64,000 nt of DNA. Origin: Torreya grandis (taxonomy: Eukaryota; Streptophyta; Pinopsida; Cupressales; Taxaceae). This document shows, piece after piece, positions 47,992 through 61,538 of this stretch. Where the stretch lies: contig JARHVA010008350.1 of the NCBI GenBank assembly GCA_037957365.1, positions 35,001-99,000 on the forward strand, in the 5' to 3' direction. The translations under genes were made by a program, and so were the position numbers. The notes under the pieces were generated by a model. It saw only the letters and a list, made by a program, of their open reading frames with translations. It ran no database searches and was not told where the DNA came from. Every line of letters starts with the position of its first letter. Position 1 is the first letter of the stretch.

Positions 47992-48498
47992 ATTTACATC
48001 ATATCTCAATAGTAGAGATCTCAAAACTTTTTGTACCATGACTGAATCTTCTAACTTTTCTCCAAGACCTTGAATCTAAATAACTGTTTGATCAAACCAT
48101 AAAAGGCAACTTGCTATATTTTCTTCCTCTTCCATCTTAAAACTATCTTTTGATAGTCTAAATCTTAGCTTGATAAACCTTTCCATCACCTTTGTAAATA
48201 TTATCAAGCTTTACCCAAGTTTCATGAGCAGATTTACATTGTATAACTTTAACAAATTTTGATTCACATAAAACACATAAAATAGCATTTAAAGATTTAT
48301 CATTATTTTCACTTGCCTTTCTTTACACCAGAGTAGTTACAAGTGTCGATGGCTCTTCATATTCCTCCACCACTGCTTGTCAAATGTTAAATCCAAGGGC
48401 AATCAAATAAGTCATCATCCTTATGCTCCAAAAAAATAATTTGTCCCAATAAATAAAGGTGCCTTATTTTTAGAAAAACCTTCATGTGATCTAGCCAT
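47992..48498 (-). pseudogene. gag: Truncated Ty1/copia gag relic
   Basis: On the minus strand an ATG at 48498 (MARSHEGFSKNKAPLF) starts a copia gag. After a frame change come LNAILCVLCESKFVKV, SAHETWVKLDNIYKGDGKV, MEEEENIASCLLWFDQ and GLGEKLEDSVMVQKVLRSL, typical of the UBN2-type gag region. It runs straight into the Ty3 LTR at 47991 after RYDVN, so the knuckle and all of pol are missing. The break is a chimeric deletion junction. Confidence 0.75.
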
Positions 48499-48698
48499 CA
48501 CGATTTCTCAGATCTACCTTCAATTTGTAAATTTTTTTCAAAAATAAACCTAATTTGATAACAATTTTTAAGCACAAAATATATTGAGAGGGGGGCATGA
48601 ATTAGTATATTATATATCTTTTACTTAATCTATTTTTTTTTTTAAACCACTTAATCACACATTCAAGATATGCAATAAAACTAAAACAATAACATGCA

Positions 48699-48754
<56 letters not shown>

Positions 48755-49607
48755 ATATTTTTATGTGGAAACCCAAAGTGGGAAAAAACATGGAGAACAA
48801 TCTCAAGTATATGAATGAGCACCAACTCAAATTACAAAGTTTGTAAGCACCAATTTGTAGGAGTTCCAATCCCTTTGTTGAGCACCAAAACATGAAATAT
48901 TTGTGAGCACCAACCCCTTACAAAAATTTGTGATCACCAACCCATAATATCACCAACCCCTCTTGTGTATAAAATGCAACTATCTCTTAATGTTGCTTAC
49001 TCGATAAATGATAGAACTCTACAATATCTCCTACTTTTCTCTCCATTTTTTTTTATATAAAAAAAATTACAAAACCATGCACTCTCTTGCATATACTAAT
49101 GGATTCTCAATCCTTTATTTATATATTTCCTTATAACCTTTGGCATTCACCCTTTGTGACCCTTCAATCCTCAGAGAAAATGGTGCCAAACTTGCATGAC
49201 CCTTCATATCCTTGCATTTGAAAAGTCACATGGTGATCCTCCATAAGTATATGCATCCTTTCTTCTTTTGTCTTTATATTTCTGACCTTTCAAATTCCTT
49301 AAGATGACTCTTCATGGAAAAATGCACCATACCCTCTTTTGTCTTCACTTGGTGACTCTTGAAATTCCTCAAGATGACTCTTCATGAGAAAATGCATCCC
49401 ATTCATCCTTTGTCTTTACCCTGTGACTCTTTGAATTCTCCATGGGACCTCTTTTGAATTTTAAATAACCACTAATATATTCATTAAATATAAATAAATA
49501 TCAACACACATTAGCCAAGATATGAATATTAAAAACACTATTAAATGTTATGGGGCCTTTATCACCAATAATGCAAGACCTTTAAGATTAATGATAATAT
49601 TTACAAC
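48499..49607 (-). mobile_element. LTR and PBS of the truncated minus-strand copia element
   Basis: TTGTTATCAAATTAGGTT (48547-48564, minus) is a decayed TTGGTATCAGAGC-type PBS. Upstream on the minus strand, the LTR-like region has the GGTTGGTGCTC and TTTGGGTTTCCACATA blocks also found in the neighbouring + strand copia LTR, plus a (GA)n array. The LTR start is not defined; it seems to end near 49580-49607, where the + strand copia LTR begins. Confidence 0.55.
48702..48752. repeat. (GA)n microsatellite
   Basis: 51 bp of GA repeats in the LTR of the minus-strand copia relic. The Ser/Leu frame opposite is not a gene. Confidence 0.95.
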
Positions 49608-50500
<893 letters not shown>

Positions 50501-50501
50501 A

Positions 50502-50519
50502 TTAGTATCAGATCTCTAG
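50502..50519 (+). other. Primer-binding site of the copia element
   Basis: TTAGTATCAGATCTCTAG is TTGGTATCAGAGC-like with a G-to-A change. It directly follows the LTR end. Confidence 0.7.
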
Positions 50520-50571
50520 TTCCTAATAATAAGCTTAATCAAATCAAGTAGATCTTGGATAGCGAATAAAA

Positions 50572-51620
50572 ATGGCTAGTCAAGAAGGCTCTTCCTCCAG
50601 CAAAATACCTCTCTATGATGGATCAAACTATGAATTTTGGAGAATTAGAATGGAATAAAATTTATATTCATTAGGGTCTGATGTATGGATATTTACTATA
50701 AATGGATATATAGATCCTACTACAACTCCTATTGATTAGGCTACCAAGAAATCATATAGGAGCAATGCCAAGGATATGAATGCTATTCTATGTGAATTGT
50801 CTAATTTAGATTTTATCAAAGTGATGAATTGTTAAAATGTATAAGATATCTAGAAAAAATTGAAGAGCATATATGAAGGTGATGATAAGGTAAAGTAGGC
50901 TAAGTTGAAAACATTTAAAGGTAAGTTTGAAAGCCTTAAAATGAATGAATAAGAGAAAATTGTAGACTAATTTATTAGAGTAGATTAAATAGTCAAGGTA
51001 ATCAAAGGCCTTGGAGAAGAGATGAAAGATATGGTCATTTTAAAAAAGGTTCTAAGATCTCTTCCATCAAGGTATGACTCAAAAATCTCTCTAATAGAGG
51101 AAGCAAGAGATCTGGATAAACTCACTGTTGATGAGTTATATAGAACATTCATAGCCTATGAGATGAGAATGGGAGAAATAGATACCTTTAAGAGAATATG
51201 AATTCAAATAATCCAAACCACTAAAGGAAGAACCACCTACATCCAAATCTAAGGAGATTGATGGAGAAGAATTCAACCTTGTCAAAATATTAAGAAGAGG
51301 GTCTAGAAAGTATAAAGGTAAGTTACCCTTTAAATGCTTTAATTGTGGTAAAGTAGGACATTTTAATTTTAAGTTCCAGTATAATAAAAAGTATAACTTT
51401 AATCAAGAAGAGGATAGTATAAAGGTGGAAACCCACTATTCTAAGAATAATAACTTATTCAAAAACAAGAAAAGATTTTACATAAAAGAAGATAGTGATT
51501 CATTGGATAATAGAGATAGTTTTTATGATGACCATGCCTATACTTTTGTGGCTAAGCAAAAGGATGTCCATGACATTAGGATCATATTTTATCGAGAAAT
51601 AAGAAGTTGAAGAATCAAAT
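50572..51620 (+). pseudogene. gag: Copia gag relic with CCHC knuckle
   Basis: The ATG at 50572 starts MASQEGSSSSKIPLYDGSNY, followed by FWRIRME and, further on, LKSIYEGDDKVK, FIRVD, GLGEEMKDMVILKKVLRSLP and RYDSKISLIEEARDL, the usual copia gag signatures. The zinc knuckle CFNCGKVGHFNFKF is at 51335-51376; the last Cys is Phe. Multiple stops and a frame change near 51200-51270 separate the two parts. Gag would package the RNA. The 51425-51610 open piece is the charged stretch after the knuckle. Confidence 0.82.
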
Positions 51621-52599
51621 GAAGAAGAAGGAGAAGTGGATCTAGAGTGTGAAATCATTTGTGCTCTAGATGAAATTGATAAGATAAAAAAGTGAACTCC
51701 AAATAGAAGAAGCTTGGACAAAAAGAGATTGAAAAAATGTCCAAAAGTCTTAAAAAATCTAATCATATGGTGGTTAGCCTATAGACACAATTTGAGGAGG
51801 CCAAAATAATAAAATATGTAGTCAAACTTGAACTACAATCTAAATTTGGTGAATGCATGAATTTAGAATTAGAGATAGCGGCTTTGAGAAAAGAACTTGA
51901 GAAAGTTAAAGAATAATTAGACAAAGTCTGAAGCTAAAAGGGGGTTCAATAATTCTTGATGAGTTAATAAACTCTCAATAGCCATAGAAAAAGATCTAGT
52001 ATTGATTATGAAAAAGGGAAAAGTCCCATAACTAGTACATCTACTAACCTATATGACAACTTCAAAGCAGAAGGAGAATCAGGAACAAAGAAAGAGAAAG
52101 CTTACAATAATACAAAGATAGACACAAACACTGCTAATGTGAAGAAAGCTAAAGGAGAAAATAAACCTAAATAAAAGAAGAAGAATAATGATAAAATCTT
52201 TGTAAAATCAAAGAATATGTAGAACATAAAGTTAGGTAATGGAGATGGTTTCATAAGGGTGGAAGATTTTAAGAAGCCATAGTTAAGAAGCTTTCCTCAT
52301 CCTGTGCAAAGAAATGTTATAACTAGGCATTCCTCATCTTTATATGGTTATTATTATACCTATAATTAGTCTTGTCATAGGGATAATGATTGTAAAGTTT
52401 TACCTAAAAGGATAATAAATTTTGTAAGAAAAAAATCATTTTCACCCTTGTTAGATACAAATGTAATATGTTATAATTGAAATAATTTATGTCACATAGC
52501 TAGACAATATAGAACAAACTTTGTAAGATAAAAAATACAAATTTAAAAGAAATACATGCATCCTAGTGTGAAAAAAGGCTCACAAGTATCTAAACAAGG

Positions 52600-55500
52600 G
52601 TAAAATAAGCCAAATAAGAAACCCAATGATGTGTGAAAAGTGAAAGATCAATCTATGATTACTCAAACTACACTCTATGCCAAGGAGCAAAATTTGTGGG
52701 TGATAGATAGTGGTTTCTTAAAACAAATGAATGGTGACAATAGTATGTTCATAAAATTGATCAAGTGTAAATAAGTATCTATCAGCTTGGGAGACAACAC
52801 TATAATAAATATCCAAGGAAAAAGAACCTTGAACATACATGGAAAAATGGCTACACATGATGTCCTTTATGTTAAAGGATTGAAACATAATCTGATAAGT
52901 GTCAACTAAATGTGTCAAAATGGATATAAGTTAAAATTTAATATATAAGGATGCAAGATAAAGAGATCTAGAATAATATTTGTAGAAGGGAAAATAACTA
53001 AAAATAATATTTATAATCTTAGTGAAGTAAATGGTAATAGTTACCTCATAGGAAAGATTGATGAGAGTTGGTTATGGAATAGAAGAGTGGGCCATGTCAA
53101 TTTTGATAAATTGGTAAAGGTGAGTTCAAATAAGTGTGTTAGACACATGGATAAGATAAAAAAAACCTATAAACACTACTTATATGGAATTCCAACAAGG
53201 CAAGTAGACAAGGGTCAAATTTTAAACAAAGGAGTATGAAACTACAAAGCCTTTAGAATTAGATCATAATGATATTTATGGTCCTACTAAGACCAAAGGA
53301 TTAAATGAGAAAGATACTTCATGTTATTTATATATTATTATTCAATAATGACATGGGTAACCTTTTTGAAGGATAAGTCTCGAGCATTTGAAACATTTAA
53401 GATCTTTAGTGACATCGTAGAAAATGATATTAGAAGAAATATCAAATACTTAAGATATGATAGAGGTGGAGAATCCAACTTAAATGAGTTCATAGATTAT
53501 TGTGAGAAACATAGAATCAAAAGGCATTACTCTTTAGCAAGGACTCAACATCAAAATAGAGTTGTTGAGAAAAATAATAGGATAGTCAAGGAGATCGCTA
53601 GAACAATGTTAAAATAGGCTAAGTTACCTAATGGATAATAGAGAAAAGCATTCCAAACAACAATATATATCTTAAATAGAGTTCAACTAAGGGTAAATAG
53701 TGATAAAACTCCCTATGAACTATTTTATGAAAAACCTACCTCTATTAAGTATTTCAGAGTGTTTAGTAGCAAATGCTACATCAAGATAAAAAAGGAAAAA
53801 TTGGGAAGCTTTGTGTCAAGATATGATAAAGGAATATTATTTGGTTATTTCACCCAAATAAAATCCTACATATGTTACAAATAAAGGCTACATAATATTT
53901 TAGAGAACATCAATGTCAAGGTTGAAGAAGGATTGAAACATGTTAAACCTGATAGAGAAATTTGTAAAGAAGAATCAAATTTTGAAGAGGTAGTTAATGA
54001 AGAGGTTGAAGAAATAAATGAAAATCCACCTAAAATATTTTTTAAAAAGGATCATCATATAGATCATATCATTGGTGACAAGAATGATAGATTTCAATCA
54101 AGGAGAAGAGTTACAAGGAACAAGTAATTTTTTTTCTAATGTTTGACATTAAGCAAGATATCAAGGATGAGAATTAGCTAAAAGCCATGGAAGAAGAAAT
54201 AAGACAAATTTAAAAGAAAAAAACTTGGGAAGTAGTTCTATGACCTTCAAATAAGAGTGTAATAGGTACAAAATGGGTCTCTAGAAACAAGCTCAATGAC
54301 GATGGAACCATTCTAAGGAATAAGGCTAGATTGGTGTGCAAAAGATATACACAAGTTGAGGGAATATATTTTAAGGAAACATTTTCTCCAATTAATCTAT
54401 TTGAATCCATAATAATTTTTATATCAGTCTTTATTTATAATAAGTTCAAATTCTATCAAATAGACGTTAAGTCTACTTTCTTGAATGGGAACCTAAAAGA
54501 GGAAGTCTACATAGAACAACCTGAAGGTTTTCAACTATTAGAGGAAGAATATTATGTGTGAAAACTAAATAAATATTTTTATGGTCTAGAATAAGCACCT
54601 AGAGTATGGTATTCAAGATTAGACCAGTACCTATAACAACAAGGATTCAATAAAGGATGTACAGACAATAATCTATACTTCAAATCAAAAGGTGAGAATA
54701 TGTTGATTATTGTTTCTTATGTATATGCCATCATTTTTGGTGGTATCAATAATAAAATGTGAAAATAATTTTCTACTCAAATTTAAAATGAGATTGAGAT
54801 GTCTATGCTTGTATAAATATATTTCTTCCATGACTATAGATAGCACAAACTACTGAAGTGATATTTATATCTCAAACCAAGTATGCTAAATAAATGCTCA
54901 AAAATTTTAGAATGGAAGATATAAAACTACTTATTACTCCCATGATAGCTAGATACAAGTTGAGAAAATAGGATGAGTCCATTGATGCAAATCAGACTAT
55001 CTATAGATCAATGATAAGTAGCTTATTATACCTAGTTACATCAAGAATTGATATCATACAAGAAGTGTGCATGGTTTTAATATTTTAAGATACTAATAAA
55101 GAATCACATATTAATGCAGTGTAAAGAATATTTAGATATATCAAGAGCACAATTGACTATCGCCTATGGTATCCTAAAAGTGAAGGTTTCACTTTGATAG
55201 CATATACAGATGCTAATTGGGTAAGAATTGTGGATGATAGAATAATCACTAGTGGTGGTGCTATTTTCCTTGGAAATGAACTTATTTCATAGATGAAGAA
55301 AAAGTAAGAGTTAGTTAATCTTTCTATAACATAAGCAAATTATGTTGCAGTAGTGTCATGTTACACTCAAGTCTTATGGATGAAGAAAATACTTAAAGAC
55401 ATCAAACTAGAATAAAAATCACCTATCTCTATTCTTTGTGATAATTTAAGTGCTATTAACATATGAAAGAAACTAGTGATGCATTCCAAAACTAAGCACA

Positions 55501-55640
55501 TATCCATCAAGTATAAGTTCTTAAGAGAAAAGGTTGGAGATCAAGAGATCACAATGGAGTAGTTTCAACTTAGGATTAATTTGTAGACATATTCACCAAA
55601 CCTATTCCCAAGGTCTAATTTGAGTATCTAAGATATAAAT
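52600..55640 (+). pseudogene. pol: Copia pol relic (protease, integrase, RT, RNase H)
   Basis: Protease: LWVIDSGFLKQM (about 52695-52725) with the DSG active site. GAG-pre-integrase: LWNRRVGHVNFDKL (about 53073-53115). Integrase core: ITWVTFLKDKSRAFETFKIF, LRYDRGGES, and QNRVVEKNNRIVKEIARTML with the Glu (53345-53617), where the second Asp lies in YDRGGES. RT: KWVSRNKLNDDG, KARLVCKRYTQ, FKFYQIDVKSTFLNGNLKEE (motif A, 54445-54510) and YVYAIIFGG where copia has YVDDIIFGG (about 54720), so the catalytic pair is lost. RNase H: LIAYTDANW (about 55196) and a C-terminus with TKHISIKYKFLREKV (about 55495-55540). Many stops. It is a dead copy. Confidence 0.85.
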
Positions 55641-57415
55641 TGGGAGTGTTGGCTCCTACATCACATCACTAAATGTTAGTGATAGGGCATGAGTCCAGGG
55701 GGAGGATCAGAAAAGATTTATTAATCCATGGAATAGAGAGAAAAGGAAACTTAGGTATACATATTTTTTCAAATTTCTAATGATTTGATGGTTTCATATT
55801 CTTATAAAATTTATTTTATCTAATAAAGGGGGAGAAAAATTTAGACAAACTATGAGAAAGTTGGATTCCCTTTGCCATTCATGTTAAAGGGGGAAAAAGG
55901 TGAAAATTCTCTCTATAAAAGTTTATAAGAGTAGAGAATTTGTCCAAGTTGAGTTTAGGTAAATGTTCCATTTCATAATGGGGAGAAAGTTTGGTATGAA
56001 TAGATTTATCTCAATTTCATCAGAAGCCAATATAGTCAATGCCATTAAAGGATAAAAATTTTCCATCATTGAATAAGTTCATAGCATTTGATTTGCCATC
56101 CATGCCAAAGGGGGATATTTTTGGCCATATGATTGTCATTAATGTCAAAAGGGGCATTATGTATGTCATTAATTGATGGAGAGAAGAGCATGTTTTAAAT
56201 TTTCACAGTGCAAAGTTGTCATGCTTTTATAGAAACTATTTATGGAGCACTTAGAGAGAAATTAATAGAATATCTATTATCAGATTTTCAAGAGAATCTT
56301 AAATATACATTTTGTAGGTTCAGTTGAGAAGAAATGAACTCATAATTGATTTATTTTAGCTCTCAAACATTACAAGTTTTCTTAGTTGAACCCTAAGGGT
56401 TTAAGACATGATGTTCATAGGCATGTTCTATTTATGTTGATTGGCTATAGATGGGAAACAATTACTTAAGTTATAACTTAAGTCTTCCTCATCATTATGT
56501 AACTGACCCCTTCAACCTGAAAATTTAAGGGATCAATAAATGTTTTAATAATTTATATTTCTTAATCCCTTGACTTAAGATTTATACCATCTCGATCAAT
56601 AGTTAGCACTTAATCATATGCTAACTATCTAACGAAGCATAGCAAAGTCAATTTGTCAAAGGCACCTTTGAATAAATATGTTAGTGACAAGTGTCACATT
56701 CATGAAGCTTACATAGTAAATATATGGAGTGGATTAAATTAAAATAGTCAAGGACTAACGTGAGGATTCCAAATGTTTCAATAGCAAGAATTGATAGCAA
56801 AGGTGAAGAAGCAATGTGAGTATGACAAGCGTCACATTCATAGCTTGTCAAATATAATGTTTGAGCTTGTTAGAAGATCAAATGATGAGCATGTGATCAT
56901 GTAATGAAGATCTAATAGAGTGAGTGAATTCAATGGGATCAAGTTCTTGATGTTTAATGACATAGAGACAAGTTATAAACTAAGCTACTTTGATGAGATT
57001 GATGGAGGGTATTCATTCCAAAGACTCAAGAAGTAGTGAGATGAGATTAAGTGATTGATTTTTAATAATAGATAGAGGTAAAGTTTAAGAAACTTTAAAT
57101 ATATAATGGCACATGGGATCTTGGATTAAAATATACAAAAAATGTATTTTAAAAATTGAAACATTAAAACCCAAAAGTTTACAAGTATCCAATGGAATGC
57201 ACAAGCCTATCAAAACTTGATCTAACATATGAATTTTAAAGTTGATAAAATTGAATGAGGATCATTAGATCATGGAATGAAACTTAAGATCAATGGTGAG
57301 TATTTAAATATTTGTTCATCATAACAGTCAAGTGATAGAACATGCATTTAAGCCATAAAATATGCATTATCAATTAAATAGATGGTGGTGATTGATCAAA
57401 TTTGTGTAATATGGA
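55641..57415 (+). other. Spacer between copia pol and detectable 3' LTR, with three purine tracts
   Basis: AAAGGGGGAGAAAAA (55825-55839), AAAGGGGGAAAAAGG (55886-55900) and AAAGGGGGAT (56107-56116) are polypurine-tract-like. Such repeated tracts, with a nearby TTTTGGCCATATG motif, are typical of the sequence just before the LTR of Tork/SIRE-like copia elements. No coding frame is seen. Part of this stretch may be LTR with no partner in the window. Confidence 0.55.
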
Positions 57416-58240
57416 ATGTGCATCAAAACAAGATCTCAATATATGATAAAAATAGTAATGAGACTAAGAATCATGGTGGTGGATCATTATTTTAAGATGC
57501 TATAAACTTATTATTCAAGAAATATGAACTGAGTTTAGGATTAGCATGATGTACTAGTAAACAAGTGTGAACACAGAGAAGATATAAAATCTAGATCAAA
57601 TACTTATATATGTGTCATCTAGGATATAGTAAAGGTTGTTTTATATTGTATAGAGTCAAATTGAGAGAGATCTAGAGAGGAAGAGATTGATGAAGTGTCT
57701 CAAATAGAGAAATATAGAGACACAGAGATAAAGGGGTAGAGTACAAGAGAATAAAAGAGAAGAGAGAGATGTGCAAAGCATTACCAGTTATAGACCATAC
57801 ATATAATAGAGAAATAAATTGGATTCATATATGAATCAATATTTTAATACAGAGTTATAGTTTCATATTTTGAATATAGAGCTGATTGGTGGGTGCATTC
57901 AGAAGAGTTGAGTTGGTGCTCAGTTAGGGAGTTGGTGCCTCCTTAGAGTAAGTGATCTTAAACTATGGGATTGGTGTCTCTTTACGGTCAGTGCCCTTAA
58001 AAATTGTAACCAGTGAGGTTATTTATTATGAGGCTAGATTAGAATACTAGATTCTATTAGTTATTCTCATCGTGCTTTTTCCCATATTGGGTTTTCTATG
58101 GTATATCTAGTGTTATGCATATTTGTGTGTATGTGATCTCTACATATATTTTAAGTCTACATTAAAAGTCTTAAAAAAGGACTAAGTTAGTCAATCTATT
58201 GATTCACCCCCTCTTAGTAGATAGTTATGTTTCAATAATA
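57416..58240 (+). repeat. 3' LTR of the copia element
   Basis: Homologous to 49608-50500 throughout. It ends GTTATGTTTCAATAATA. Unique sequence follows at 58241. Confidence 0.8.
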
Positions 58241-58490
58241 GTCATCCTAGTAAACCTAGTTGTTTAAGAGATAAAATAGTTAGGTACTAGACTAAGTCAA
58301 GTGAGTTGACTTAGTTCCGTAACTTTTCATTTCCCATAATAGGGTCATCCCATTTGACTATGTTAAAAATATGGAAAAAGGAGGTTTTAGTTTAGGTATG
58401 GGATATTTGAGACAATGAATTATTTGGAAAAGCATGTAATTGAGGTATCCAAGCTTAGGGAAACATATAAGAGGGACTTATGTTGGTTTT

Positions 58491-58665
58491 AAGTGGTGGT
58501 ATAGGGAATAACGATCTTGAAAATCACCAATGGTCTACCAACCCCTTTCCCAGTACACCATTTAAAGCATGCACTTAGAGAGATTGAGTCTCAATGGGTT
58601 CTTGTAAGAGAGAAAACATCATTAATTGATAATGTTAAAAAATATTATGTGTATACATATACCCC
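58491..58665 (+). repeat. Left arm of a ~170-bp inverted repeat
   Basis: From AAGTGGTGGTATAGGG to AAAATATTATGTGTATA it pairs with the reverse complement of 61371-61538. The best block is GCACTTAGAGAGATTGAG. Arms are about 2.7 kb apart and moderately diverged. Confidence 0.7.
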
Positions 58666-60279
58666 ACTCAAATATCATCATGTGTCATGCAATTGTAACA
58701 TGAGATGGTACTTCATGGAAATAACACAAAAACACATAATAGTGAGCTAAGTGAATTGTAGTAAGAATCAAATAAGATAAATAAAAAGAAAAACTTGATA
58801 AATATATACCTTCACTTACCTTAGTGCTATAGAGGAGAAATGATGTGAGATAAATGCATAGGAGTCTAATGTAGGGTACATTAGGGGAACCTATAAAAAA
58901 AGTGAAAATTCAATTTTTTTAATAAAATATACATTTAAAATGTAGAAATAATATTATATAATGTTAAGATTCCAGATCATCTTTCCCTTCACAAAAATAA
59001 CTAGTAGAAAAAATTTATGGGCTTTCCTAGTAGTGCATGCTTATTTGGCATGGCATGATAGAGAGCCTAGAGGTATAGGGAGTGTAGGAATACCTACATA
59101 GATATAAAGTCATTATGCCTCATCAAATGAGACTTTTGAAGGTTATGTGAAATAAGAGGGTGTATTTAGGCCTAAGATAAAGGATGTGATAGTATTGGAT
59201 GTAGAGTGTGAGGATGCAGGTGAAGCTTCTATAGAGTGATGATAGGACAATAGTGTCCACCATGATAACATAGGATACAGAGGCACCATCAAATGGAGAG
59301 GAAACAGGTGATAGTAGTCATACGTGGAGATACCATGGAAGAGGTGAGGCACAACTAGTCCATATAGAGGCAAATAAGGAGAGGACCAAAATAAGAATAG
59401 GTGGTGTCTCTAGGATTTGTACTTGTGTAAAGGAAGCCTATAGAAGAGGTTCTTGGTGGTTGGGATGATAGGGAGACCATGGTTGGTGACACCAGTGTTG
59501 GTAAGAAATGATGTAAGTTTTAATTTCTTGGATAGATCACTAGTTATATAAATTTTTTATGTACTTGGTATAGATAAATGGTTTTGGAGATATATGTACA
59601 TATGAGAGTTGATGTATTATATTTTTGTTTTTTGTAGATATGTCTTAGGATTTTGGGTGGGGTACCATACTCTAATTCACCCATTGATATATTTTAGATA
59701 GGGTGATAAGGAATCATGATACTAATACTATGCAGGACCTTATGGTACCATCTTCCCCATCATATGCTAGCTAGTTTTGATTATTTGGAGAGGAAGCTAG
59801 ATGACTAGCGACACATGGGTATGGCCTATAGCTACTTGTAGGAGTTGGATATGGGGATGCACAAGCCTAGTATGCATTGGCCTTGGATTGATCTTCCCAT
59901 ATGGATAAAAATATAGAGCTTGGACATGTCCAAGCCCAAGTGGCCAATCTACAAGGATAGGTTGGTTATTTGAGATCTTAGATTATCTCATTAAAAATTA
60001 ATATTTGGAGGGTTAAATCACAAGCATATTTTGGTAGTGTGGCTCAACCAAAAGATAGACAGGATGGATCATAACCTTATATCTATAGTTATTTTATTTA
60101 TTATTTATTTTATGAAACTCATGTTATATATATTGATAAGGACATTTATTTATCTATGATTTCTATTGATGTTATTGAAGGTTGTATGGATGTATTTCCA
60201 TTTTATCACATTTATTTTAATTTTGTTTTATATGCCATGGGAAATATATATTGTGTATTAGTTTTTTTCTAGCATTATG

Positions 60280-61100
60280 TGACACACATGCATGGTTAAA
60301 AAGAAAACCATATGATGTGGAAAATAATATTAATAATCATAAAATGTAATACACATTATACCATGATGGGAAATGTGTAGAAACAAAAGATGAATAAATA
60401 TAGTAAAATAAAATAGTAAAATAAAAAAGTATCAAATGTTTCAAACCATGTATAAGTAAAAAGTGCACCAAATTAAAATATATATAAGTCATGCTAAATC
60501 AACTTGGGAAATGTGATTTTTTTTGAAATAAAGTGGAAAACATGTTATAACAAATGGTATGAAAGATAAATTTACATTAAAGTTAATCAATCATTCTAAA
60601 TCAAGATGGGAAGTATGATAAATTTAATAAAATGGTTGTAAAAATACATGCAATAAAAAAATAAGAAGATAAAGTGAAATTTTTATGAAGTAAAAAAAAA
60701 ATACTAAATTAAGATGGTAAGTATGTAAATGATGTGTAAATCATGATTTAACACAAATTATCTCAAATTTGAAGCATGTAATATTATTTTGACTTGGTCA
60801 TAGTATGAAATTTAATGGGAATACTTTGTGAGGAATGCTTAGTCCTATCTACGGTCTTACACTATAACTTGAAAATACAACACAAATGAGGTAGATACAA
60901 ATGTTGGAACAAAGTAAAGGGATTTAATGCATTAATTTGTGAGGAATACTTGGTCCTATCCAGTTCTTATAATTCAACTCACAAGGTGAACACCAATGAA
61001 GTGAATGGTAATAAAGGTAAAAATAAGTAAATATTTTGTGAGAAATGATTGGTCCTATCCAAGGTCTTATAGTGAAACTCATAAAGGAAAACCATAGAGG
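60280..61100. repeat. Degenerate ~100-110-bp tandem repeats
   Basis: TGTGAGGAATGCTTAGTCCTATC-like words begin at 60827, 60938 and 61037 (spacing 111 and 99 bp). Upstream, words like TCTAAATCAAGATGGGAAGT recur about every 100 bp from about 60360 to 60720. Both series lie between the arms of the inverted repeat. Confidence 0.55.
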
Positions 61101-61370
61101 TATGATTAGTTAACAAAAAATATTCATCAAAGGTAAATATTACAATTGTTATAATAAAATAGGGATTGTAAAAACCATGGCATAGGAATTTATGAGAAAA
61201 CCTTAATAAACATGAGGCATACTAGGTAAGAAAGAAAGACACTAAGAGTCTAGTGACCATGAAAATATAAAGGATACCTACTCACAATAATCATAAATTT
61301 GTATATGAAAATAAGTGGAATACTAATATAAACTCATGATGCATATATAAACAAGGAAATTAAAATAAAC

Positions 61371-61538
61371 CTATATACACATAATATTTTCAAACTTTAT
61401 CAACTACTAATGATTTCTCTCTTATATGAACCTATCAAGTCTCAATCTCTCTAAGTGCATACCTTAAGGCATGCATTGAGAAAGGGGTGGGTATACCATT
61501 AGTGATTCATATGATTATTATCCCTATACTACCACTTT
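61371..61538 (-). repeat. Right arm of the ~170-bp inverted repeat
   Basis: Reverse complement of the left arm, sharing CTCAATCTCTCTAAGTGC, AAAGGGGT and CATAATATTTT blocks in mirrored order. Confidence 0.7.
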
